From NCBI GenBank assembly GCA_937952305.1, contig CALFZO010000001.1, forward strand, positions 1 through 58,728: DNA of 58,728 nt, given 5' to 3'. The notes beneath the pieces were generated by a model that ran no database searches, was not told where the DNA came from, and saw only the letters and a program-made list of their open reading frames with translations. Positions within the stretch are counted from its first letter, which is position 1, and every line of letters starts with the position of its first letter. This stretch comes from an uncultured Anaerolineales bacterium. Lineage in GTDB: Bacteria; Chloroflexota; Anaerolineae; Anaerolineales; UBA6663. A program made the position numbers and the translations under genes. This document shows positions 51,773 to 58,728 of this stretch, piece by piece.

Positions 51773-54109
51773 TCACTTGACCGTAAGGGCCGGGCTGACG
51801 AAGAATTCGGCGGGCTGGCCGGCCGTGGTCTGGGCCGGCAGCCGCTGCTGGGTGGCCAGATCATACAGGCCGATGCGGAGTTGGTAGTCGCCGGGCGCCA
51901 GATCGGCCGGGAGCGCCAGCGCCAGTTGGTCCACGATGACGTCGCCGGCCCGCCAGGTGGTGGTGGGCCGCAGCTCGCCTACCGGCTGGCCGTCGTGCTG
52001 GGCGGCCAACCGTTCGCCCTGGAAGACGTGCACAAAGACCTTGTAGGCCACCGGGGTCGGGGTCTGGCAGCGCCAGGTGAGCCGCAAACGCAGCCGGCCG
52101 CCCGCTGACGGGGCGGCGTCCAGCACGTCGACGGCGGCCAGCTCCAGACCGCCGAAGTCCAGGTCCGGCGTGAAGCTCAGGGCCGCCGGGCCGGCCGCCG
52201 GCCCGGCGTAATCCACGACGCGTACCGGCCCGAACCAGCGCTCGCCCAAGTGGAAGAGATGCTGGGCCAGCCAGGCCTCGACGCGGCGCTGCGGGTCCAG
52301 GCGCGTCTCCTGCAGGAAGACGGCGCGAGCCTGTTGGGCGGCCAGCACGTCTGCGGTCGCCAGCCTCTGCAGGGCCTCGTCCGGGTCCCAGGGCCGCGCG
52401 CCGCCCACCGCCAGCACGCGGGCCGCGTTCGCGCCCGGCCGTTCCAGCAGGAACGCGGTTTGCTGCGGCGGGTACGGGATCAGGGTTGCGCCATCCGCGG
52501 CGGCCTCGGCCAGCAGTTGGTCGTAGGTGTCCAGAAAGGCATCCGGGCGGATAAACAGGGCCGCGAAGAGCGCGGCCTGCGCGTCGGCCGAAAGCCCGGC
52601 ATAGCGGCGCAGGCGCAGCGCCGCGGCCGTGCCGGGCCGCGCCAGGAAAGCCACATCCGCGCTGGTCGGGTCGCGCAAGGCCGAATCGCGCGGATACTCC
52701 TCCAGCAGGAAGAGCGGGCGGCCCGCAGCCAGGGCGGCCTCGACCGTGGGCCAGTCCAGGTCGGCGGCGGCCTGCATCTCCACCAGCGCCGCCTCCAGAT
52801 AGGCGCTGAGCGGCAGGCGATGCCAGGCCGTGCCCAAGACGAGCAGCGGGTGATTGTCCGCCGGACGGAAGTCCGCCGGACGGAAGTCCGCGACCACCCG
52901 CGCGGCCTCGGCGAAGCCGGCGCCGGTGTAGACGCCGGTGACGTACTGGCGCTCGTCGATGGGCGGCAGGCTGGCCTCCAGCGGGCGCGTGATCAGCGCG
53001 ACGCTGTTGGTCAACGGCCAGGCCACCACGAGCAGCAGCCCGATCCGCAGGGCCGGTCGCAGGTCCGCCGGCGCCCAGTGCGGCCCGGCCAGCACGGCGT
53101 GCGCGGCCAGCACGGCCAACGGCGCGGCCACGTAGATGACGTAGCGCGGGAAGATGAACTCGCGGACGGAGGCCACCAGCGCGGCCAGCATCAGCACGAT
53201 CAAGGCGCCGTACAGCCAGGCCTCGCGCCGGCGCCGGCCCGGCACGGGCAGGGCCGCCAGCGCCGCCGCCACCAGCGGCCAGCCGAAATGCGGGGCCACG
53301 ATGGCGAGCAGGCTGGCCAGCGCCCCGGGCAGCCGGCGCCATTGCTCGGCCAGATCGCCCTGGCACAGGGCCGGCGGGCACTGCACGGGGCTCAGTTCCT
53401 GGGCCACCATCACCCCGCCGGGCGTGCCCAGGCGGTCGCGCATGACGAACAGGAAGAGTGCGGCGGACCCGGCCGCCAACGCCAGGCCGACGGCGTAACG
53501 CGCGGCCAGCCGCCGCCGCGCCGCGCCGGTCTCCGCCAGCAGCAACACCGCCAGCACCGGCACGCCCAGGTACAAGACGGCGTTAAGCTTGGCGAGCACG
53601 GCGGCGGCCAGACCGAGCCCGAACGGCCAGACGTTGCGCCAGCGCCCCGGCCCGGCCAGGCGCAGCGCGCCCACCAGCATGAGCGCGCCGCCAGCCGCCG
53701 ACACCGTGTCGGCCAGCATCTGCCGGTCATGGAAGACGGCGAACGGCAGGACGGCGTAGAGCAGGCCGGCCAGCCAGCCGGTGCGCCAATCGCCCAGCCG
53801 CCGGCCCAGGGTGATGCAGGCGGCTACGTTGAGCGTGGCCAGCACGGCCGCGGCGGCGCGCCCGAGCCACAGCGGCGTCGGGCCGCCCAGGTCGAACAGC
53901 GCGAAGTAGGCCACGGCCAGCAGTCGGCCGTCCATGTAGAAAGGATAAGTCGCCTGGCCGGTGGTGAAGAGCTGCGCCCAATACAGGTGCGTGCCCTCAT
54001 CCACGAACACGGGCAGGCTGGTGAGGTGCGTCAGCCGGAGCCAGAGCGCGAAGACCAGCAGCGCCAGGCTGGCGGCCAGGGGCCGGTTGTTGCGAGTTAG
54101 GGAGGCCAC
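51773..54109 (-). CDS. GT-C (GT39/PMT-like) membrane glycosyltransferase, second copy
   Basis: About 778 residues from the GTG at 54109. Ten or more helices in the first 420 residues include the catalytic acidic loop LPVFVDEGTHLYWAQ with the DE pair intact, unlike the copy at 4644. The soluble C-terminus ends with a beta-sandwich module sharing VAYKVFVHVFQGERLAAQHD and GLYDLATQQRLPA with that copy. It probably moves a sugar from a polyprenyl carrier to an acceptor outside the cell. TACAAT lies 10 nt before the chosen GTG, so the leader is only about 3 nt. An in-frame duplication of 15 bp (52856-52885) repeats ADFRP in a loop. Confidence 0.78.
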   Translation of the reverse strand: MASLTRNNRPLAASLALLVFALWLRLTHLTSLPVFVDEGTHLYWAQLFTTGQATYPFYMDGRLLAVAYFALFDLGGPTPLWLGRAAAAVLATLNVAACITLGRRLGDWRTGWLAGLLYAVLPFAVFHDRQMLADTVSAAGGALMLVGALRLAGPGRWRNVWPFGLGLAAAVLAKLNAVLYLGVPVLAVLLLAETGAARRRLAARYAVGLALAAGSAALFLFVMRDRLGTPGGVMVAQELSPVQCPPALCQGDLAEQWRRLPGALASLLAIVAPHFGWPLVAAALAALPVPGRRRREAWLYGALIVLMLAALVASVREFIFPRYVIYVAAPLAVLAAHAVLAGPHWAPADLRPALRIGLLLVVAWPLTNSVALITRPLEASLPPIDERQYVTGVYTGAGFAEAARVVADFRPADFRPADNHPLLVLGTAWHRLPLSAYLEAALVEMQAAADLDWPTVEAALAAGRPLFLLEEYPRDSALRDPTSADVAFLARPGTAAALRLRRYAGLSADAQAALFAALFIRPDAFLDTYDQLLAEAAADGATLIPYPPQQTAFLLERPGANAARVLAVGGARPWDPDEALQRLATADVLAAQQARAVFLQETRLDPQRRVEAWLAQHLFHLGERWFGPVRVVDYAGPAAGPAALSFTPDLDFGGLELAAVDVLDAAPSAGGRLRLRLTWRCQTPTPVAYKVFVHVFQGERLAAQHDGQPVGELRPTTTWRAGDVIVDQLALALPADLAPGDYQLRIGLYDLATQQRLPAQTTAGQPAEFFVSPALTVK
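52856..52891. repeat. 15-bp tandem repeat inside the glycosyltransferase gene
   Basis: Units 52856-52870 and 52871-52885 are identical, with six bases of a third. The frame is kept and the protein repeats ADFRP. Confidence 0.8.
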
Positions 54110-54209
54110 AGCGGCCACGATTGTACAACACTGCACTAAGCGCGTTTGACGAGAGCGCGGCGCGGTGGTACAAGAGGGCCTCCACTCCCAAGATTCGTGA
54201 GGACAATCT

Positions 54210-56705
54210 ATGAAAATCGTGGTCGGCGTTCTGCGCACGCTGGGTCTGTTACTGTTAGCCGTCGCCGTGCTGGCCGGGCTGTTCGCGGGCTACACCATCA
54301 CGCGTTCGTTTCCGCAGACCGGCGGCACGCTGCAGGCGGCCGGTCTGGAGGCGCGGGTGGAGGTGCTGCGCGACGCCAACGGCATCCCGCACATTTACGC
54401 CGACACGCCGCACGACCTGTTCCTGGCTCAGGGCTACATCCACGCCCAGGACCGTTTCTGGCAGATGGACTTCTGGCGCCACACCACGGCCGGCCGCCTC
54501 TCCGAGTTGGTGGGTGAGAGCCAGGTGGAGACGGACGCCTTCCTGCGCACGATCGGCTGGCGGCGGGTGGCCGAGCAGGAGTACGCCCAGGCCGATGCCG
54601 AGATGAAGGCGGTGCTGGAGGCCTACGCGGCCGGCGTGAACGCCTACATCGGCGCGCGCACCTACGCCGACCTCGGCCTGGAATACTCGCTGCTCGCGCT
54701 CAACGGTTTCAACCCGGGCCAGAAGCCGGAGCCCTGGTCGCCGGCGGATTCGCTGGCCTGGGCCAAGGCCATGGCCTGGGACCTGGGCGGCAACCTGGAC
54801 GACGAGATCTACCGCGCCAACATCTATCAGGCGCTGGGCGCCGAGAAGGCCGCGCAGTTCCTGGTGAGCCCGCCCAGCGACCACCCGGTCATCGTGCCCA
54901 CGCCCGCGCTGGGAGGCCTGCCGCTGGAAACGCTCCAGGCGCGCATCGCCGCCATGCGCGCGGTCTTCGGCAATGACTTCGGCGACGCGCGCCGCGGCAT
55001 CGGCTCCAACAACTGGGTCATCAGCGGCAGCCGCACCGACACCGGCCAGCCGCTGCTGGCCAACGACCCGCACCTGAGCATCCAGCTGCCGGCCATCTGG
55101 TATCTGGTCGGCCTGCACTGCCGCACCGTGTCGGCGGCGTGCCCGTACGACGTCGCCGGCTATTCGCTGGCCGGCGATCCCGGCGTCATCATCGGCCACA
55201 ACGCCCGCATCGCCTGGGGCGTCACCAACGTCAACCCCGATGTGCAGGATCTGTTCATCGAGAAGATCAACCCGGCCAACCCCAACCAGTATGAGGTCAA
55301 CGGCGCCTGGGTGGACATGACGCTGGTGAAAGAGACCATCCAGGTGCTCGGCGGCGAACCGGTCGCGGTGACCGTCCGTTACACGCGCAACGGCCCGATC
55401 GTGAGCGAGACCTACGGCGACGCGCAGCGCCTGACCGCCGAGGCCGTGGCCGTCAACGGCACCGCGCTCGGCTCCGGCTATGCCCTGTCCCTGCGCTGGA
55501 CGGCGCTCGAGCCCGGCCAGATCTTCCGGTCGGTCCTGCACATCAACCGCGCCGGCAACTGGGATGAGTTCCGCGCGGCCCTGCGTGATTGGACGGTGCC
55601 GTCGCAGAACTTCGTCTACGCCGACGTGGACGGCAACATCGGCTACCAGATGCCCAGCAACGTGCCGATCCGGCCGCAGGGCGACGGCAGCCTGCCGGTG
55701 CCGGGCTGGACCGACGACTACCAGTGGACGGGCTACATCCCGTTCGACGAGTTGCCCAACTCGTATAACCCGCCGCAGGGTTACATCGCCACCGCCAACC
55801 AGCCTGTCGTTGGCTCGGATTATCCTTACCTGATCACGGCCACCGGCTTCGACATGGGCTATCGCGGCGAGCGCATCAACGCGCTGATTCAGGCCGCCGG
55901 CCCGCTGTCCATGGACGGCATCGCGGCCATCCAGGGCGACAACCTCAACCTGGGCGCGCAGGAGCTGCTGCCGGCCCTGCTGGCCCTGGACTTCGAGGAC
56001 GCCGAGCTGGCGCGCGCCCAGGCGGAACTGCGCGACTGGGACCTGCAGATGGACATGACCTCGCGGCCGGCCGCGCTGTATGCCGCCTTTCAGGCCGCGC
56101 TGACGCGCAACACCTTCGACGACGACATCCCGGAGGCCCAGCGGCCGGGCGCCGGCGATGAGACCTGGGTGCGCTTCCGCAGCCTGCTGGCCGATCCGCA
56201 GAGCGCCTGGTGGGATGACGCCGCCACACCGGCCCGCGAGACCCGCGACGACATCCTGCGCCGCTCGCTGGCTGACGGCGTGGCGTACCTCAAAGAGACC
56301 CTGGGCAGCACCTGGGAAGCCTGGACCTGGGGCCGCCTGCACACGTCGACGTTCAACAACCGCGTCTTCGGCAGCGAGGCCTGGCCCGCGCCGATCCGCG
56401 CCCTGTTCAACCGCGGGCCGTATGCCACCAGCGGCGGCACGTCCATCGTCAACGCCACCGGCTACAACATCCGGCGCGCGAACCCGTTCGAAGTGATTTC
56501 CGTGCCGTCGATGCGCCAGATCGTGGACGTGACCGACTTCGACCGCACGCGCGTCATCCACACCACCGGCCAGTCCGGGCATCCGTTCCACCCGCACTAC
56601 ATCGACTTCGCCGATAAGTGGCGCAAGATCGAGTACATCCCGCTGCTCTTCAGCGCCGACGCCGTGCGCGCGGCCGCTGTGGAGACGCTGACGCTGACGC
56701 CGTGA
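54210..56705 (+). CDS. Penicillin-acylase-family N-terminal nucleophile hydrolase
   Basis: 831 residues. A signal or anchor helix spans residues 8-28, so the enzyme is exported or membrane-tethered. The proenzyme alpha part has DANGIPHIYADTPHDLFLAQ and GYIHAQDRFWQMDFWR. Autocleavage should occur before S266 in RRGIGSNNWVISG, freeing the catalytic serine; ANDPHL and AWGVTN follow as in the family. Family members hydrolyse beta-lactams, acyl-homoserine lactones or other N-acyl amides; the target here is unknown. GAGGA lies 6 nt before the ATG. It is divergent from the glycosyltransferase. Confidence 0.9.
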   Translation: MKIVVGVLRTLGLLLLAVAVLAGLFAGYTITRSFPQTGGTLQAAGLEARVEVLRDANGIPHIYADTPHDLFLAQGYIHAQDRFWQMDFWRHTTAGRLSELVGESQVETDAFLRTIGWRRVAEQEYAQADAEMKAVLEAYAAGVNAYIGARTYADLGLEYSLLALNGFNPGQKPEPWSPADSLAWAKAMAWDLGGNLDDEIYRANIYQALGAEKAAQFLVSPPSDHPVIVPTPALGGLPLETLQARIAAMRAVFGNDFGDARRGIGSNNWVISGSRTDTGQPLLANDPHLSIQLPAIWYLVGLHCRTVSAACPYDVAGYSLAGDPGVIIGHNARIAWGVTNVNPDVQDLFIEKINPANPNQYEVNGAWVDMTLVKETIQVLGGEPVAVTVRYTRNGPIVSETYGDAQRLTAEAVAVNGTALGSGYALSLRWTALEPGQIFRSVLHINRAGNWDEFRAALRDWTVPSQNFVYADVDGNIGYQMPSNVPIRPQGDGSLPVPGWTDDYQWTGYIPFDELPNSYNPPQGYIATANQPVVGSDYPYLITATGFDMGYRGERINALIQAAGPLSMDGIAAIQGDNLNLGAQELLPALLALDFEDAELARAQAELRDWDLQMDMTSRPAALYAAFQAALTRNTFDDDIPEAQRPGAGDETWVRFRSLLADPQSAWWDDAATPARETRDDILRRSLADGVAYLKETLGSTWEAWTWGRLHTSTFNNRVFGSEAWPAPIRALFNRGPYATSGGTSIVNATGYNIRRANPFEVISVPSMRQIVDVTDFDRTRVIHTTGQSGHPFHPHYIDFADKWRKIEYIPLLFSADAVRAAAVETLTLTP

Positions 56706-56730
56706 GGCGCGCGCCCAGGCGGTGAGGCGA

Positions 56731-58380
56731 ATGTTCCGCGATCCGAGGCGCAGTCGGCGAAGGGGCTGGCTGCGCCTCGGCTTGTGTCTGGCGGCCGCCC
56801 TCCTGGCCGCGGCCTGCGCGTCCGCGCCGTCGGCTACGCCCGCGCCCACGGCGCCGGTGCCGCTCCCCACGGCCACGGCTGTCCGCGCGCCGGAGGCCAG
56901 CCCGCCCGCGCCCTCCGCCACGGCCACCCGGGTGTTGACGCGTCCGGAGCTGGTCATCTGTCTGAGCCACGAGCCGGCCTCGCTCTATCGCTACGCCCTG
57001 CCAGAGCCGGACGGCAGCCTGAGCCGCGCGCACATCCTGGCGGCGCTCGAAGACGGCCCGGTGGATACCGCGAACTCCGGCCAGCGGCCTGGGCTCCTGG
57101 AGAAGCTGCCCACGCTGGCGGACGGCGACCTGCGTTTGGAGACGGTGTCCGTGCGGGCCGGGGAGCGCGTGGTGGATGAGCTCGGCCGCGTGGTGCCGCT
57201 GGCGGCCGGCGTCACCGTCCTCGGGCCGGACGGCGCGCCGCTGACCTACGCCGGCGGCGAGCTGCGCCTGCCGCAGCTCACCGCGCGCTTCACCTTGCGG
57301 CCCGATCTGCGCTGGAGTGACGGCGCGCCGCTGGAGGCCGCCGACTCCGTCTTCGGGTTCGAGACGGCCGCCAGCCCGGACGCTTATCACCCGCAGCGCG
57401 ACCGCGGTGAGCGCACCGCCGTTTACCGCGCGCTGGACGCGCGCACGGTGGAGTGGGTGGGCCTGCCCGGCCACCTGGATCGCGCCGTGGCCGACTACTT
57501 CTGGCCGCCGCTGCCGCGCCACCAACTGGGCGCGCTGACGCCGGCCGAGATCGCTGCGTCTGAGCCGGCCAGGACGGCGCCGCTGAGCTACGGGCCGTTC
57601 GTGGTCCAGGAGTGGCGGGCCGGCGAGCGCCTGGTGTTGGCGCGCAACCCGGAGTATTGGCGCGCGGCCGAAGGTCTGCCGTACCTGGAGCGCGTGGTCT
57701 ATCGCTTTGTGCCGGACGGGGCTCGGCTGGCCGAAGAGCTGGCCTCCGGCGCCTGCGACCTGGTTCCGCGCAACGCCGCTTGGGAGGCGGCGCCCCCAGC
57801 CCTGCCCCAGGAGCTGGCGCGGACGGCGGCCGGCCCTGTGCAGGTGGCGCTGGCCTTTGGGGTGGCGTCCGCTGCCGGGCCGGGGTTCTTCAGCGACCGG
57901 GCCGCGCGCGAGGCCGTGGCGGCCTGTCTGGATCGCAGCGCCTTGTCGGCGGGCGCCAGCGCGCCGGCCTTCTATCCCGAGGTGACGGCGGCCTTCGATC
58001 CGGGCCGCGGCCGCGCCCGCCTGGCCGAACTGGGCTGGGGCGACGCGGACGGCGACGGCCGACTGGAGCGGCAGGGTACGCCGCTGACGGTGACGCTGGT
58101 CAGCGGGCCGGGTGCGCGGGAACTGCCGGCCGCTATCGCCGCGCAGTTGACCGAGCACTGCGGCCTCACGGTGGAGGTGCGGGCCCTGACCGAGGGCGAG
58201 TGGACAGCGGATTGGCCGGACGGCGTCCTGTTCGGACGGCAATTCGAGCTGGCGTTGGTGGCGTGGCGGGCGGCGGGTTGCGCGCCGTTTCAGACTGTGC
58301 AGATCGCGGATGCCGCCAACCCCGGCGGCGCCAACTTCACGGGCTACAGTCAGCCCGACGTAGACGCGGCTTGCCGCCGC
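56731..58380 (+). CDS. Oligopeptide-type (SBP_bac_5) substrate-binding lipoprotein, 3'-truncated
   Basis: A lipobox ALLAAACAS and a Thr/Pro/Ala linker open the protein. The domain has FTLRPDLRWSDGAPLEAADSVF, YGPFVVQEWRAGERLVLARN in outline, and the late LGWGDADGDGRLERQGTPLT and ANFTGYSQPDVDAACRRAW. Family proteins go on for some 40 or more residues after that point. Here the frame continues to 58536 only as a Trp/Pro-rich tail that is the wrong frame of a DUF4260 fragment. The coordinate given is the inferred end of homology. It would bind peptides or other solutes for an ABC importer, but this copy is probably broken, or the sequence is chimeric. The ATG at 56731 is favoured over a GTG nine bases upstream. 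Confidence 0.7.
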
Positions 58381-58580
58381 GCGTGGGCAGCGTCGCCTAT
58401 AACCTGGCCCACACTTCGGTCTTCCCGCTGGTGCTGGGCCTGGCCGGCTGGTGGCTGGGCTGGGCATGGGCTGCGCCCGTCGCCCTCATCTGGCTGGCCC
58501 ACATCGGGCTGGATCGGATGCTGGGGTTCGGTCTGAAGTACCCCGCCGCGTTCAGGCATACGCATCTGGATGAGGTGTAA
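58378..58580 (+). pseudogene. 3' fragment of a DUF4260 membrane protein gene
   Basis: From about 58378 another plus-strand frame reads PRVGSVAYNLAHTSVFPLVL and then LIWLAHIGLDRMLGFGLKYP and THLDEV with a stop at 58580. This matches the second half of DUF4260 proteins (about 115-120 residues, four helices); the first half is missing and there is no start codon. It joins the truncated binding-protein gene within about 15 bp. Confidence 0.7.
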
Positions 58581-58591
58581 ATCAGCTTATT

Positions 58592-58728
58592 ATGCATATA
58601 TTAGTTACGAACGACGACGGCGTTAACGCGCCGGGTTTATTGGCTTTGGTCCAGGCGATGCGCCCATTGGGTGACGTGACTGTTCTGGCCCCCGACCGCA
58701 ACTGGTCGGGCGGCGGGCACGTGAAGAC
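58592..58728 (+). CDS. surE: SurE-type 5'/3'-nucleotidase, 5' end only
   Basis: The first 45 residues are present before the right edge. MHILVTNDDGVNAPGLLALV contains the metal-binding NDDG motif, and APDRNWSGGGH matches the SurE APDRNxSG segment. SurE dephosphorylates nucleoside monophosphates in stationary phase. It starts 11 nt after the DUF4260 fragment; no clear Shine-Dalgarno is visible in the AT-rich stretch before it. Confidence 0.85.
   Translation, partial: MHILVTNDDGVNAPGLLALVQAMRPLGDVTVLAPDRNWSGGGHVK

Noticed and set aside
52856..52891. Start of a CRISPR or minisatellite array
   Set aside because: Only two full 15-bp units inside a coding frame, with no spacers.
52250..54100. Plus-strand frame of about 616 codons opposite the second GT-C gene
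   Set aside because: Gln/Arg/His-rich shadow without family signals; the minus-strand frame has the membrane helices and the DE loop.
54255..56957. Minus-strand reading frame of about 900 codons opposite the penicillin acylase gene
   Set aside because: Composition is Ala/Gly/Arg/His-rich without motifs; the plus-strand frame encodes a recognisable Ntn-hydrolase.

Overview
The window reads as a slice of a high-GC chromosome from a Chloroflexota bacterium, most likely Anaerolineae-like. This is inferred from gene content and codon bias, not from a marker-gene search. Supporting traits are GT-C glycosyltransferases with beta-sandwich tails, NarL-type two-component genes beside an ABC-2 exporter, deazaflavin-type reductases and NrtR control of NAD salvage. 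Coding density is high. I saw no tRNA, rRNA, CRISPR array or insertion sequence.

Layout. 1-3169 (-): a secreted FG-GAP repeat protein that runs off the left edge. 3411-9241 (+): a PLP enzyme, a GT-C glycosyltransferase, a small membrane protein and a fatty-acid desaturase. 9352-12517: a Cys-cluster protein, a HAD hydrolase and an AlgD-like sugar-nucleotide dehydrogenase. 12709-17301 (-): an NAD-salvage locus (NrtR regulator, nicotinamidase-like hydrolase, small membrane protein, dual-specificity phosphatase, KptA, nicotinate phosphoribosyltransferase) with three matching GTGT-N7-ACAC palindromes. 17468-28118: housekeeping genes, namely rho, glpX, cdsA, uppS and frr on the minus strand and rpsB, tsf, pyrH and rplS on the plus strand. 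The usual rpsB-tsf-pyrH-frr-uppS-cdsA block is therefore split into two divergent halves.

28178-39887 (-) is the most interesting block. Four consecutive transcription units start with the same element: three direct TGACC repeats, one helical turn and then two helical turns apart, followed by exactly 10 bp and a -10-like hexamer. The units encode an ABC-2 exporter with a histidine kinase and NarL-type response regulator, an ABA4-like protein with a CPBP protease, a NapH-like Fe-S membrane protein with a deazaflavin-type reductase, and a CrtISO/RetSat-like flavoprotein with a second such reductase. This looks like one activator-controlled regulon of membrane redox and isoprenoid functions. The local NarL-type regulator is the obvious candidate.

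40066-58728: murI; an iron operon (IsdG-like heme monooxygenase, Fe(III) ABC transporter, nitroreductase); a sensor kinase; an AlbA/RecG-like regulator; gyrA; a second GT-C glycosyltransferase; a penicillin-acylase-type hydrolase; a substrate-binding lipoprotein that breaks into the 3' half of a DUF4260 gene; and the start of surE.

Across the window, at least six genes carry a TAnAAT/TATACT -10 box 6-7 nt before the start codon and no Shine-Dalgarno, which predicts leaderless mRNAs. Other genes have clear Shine-Dalgarno sites.
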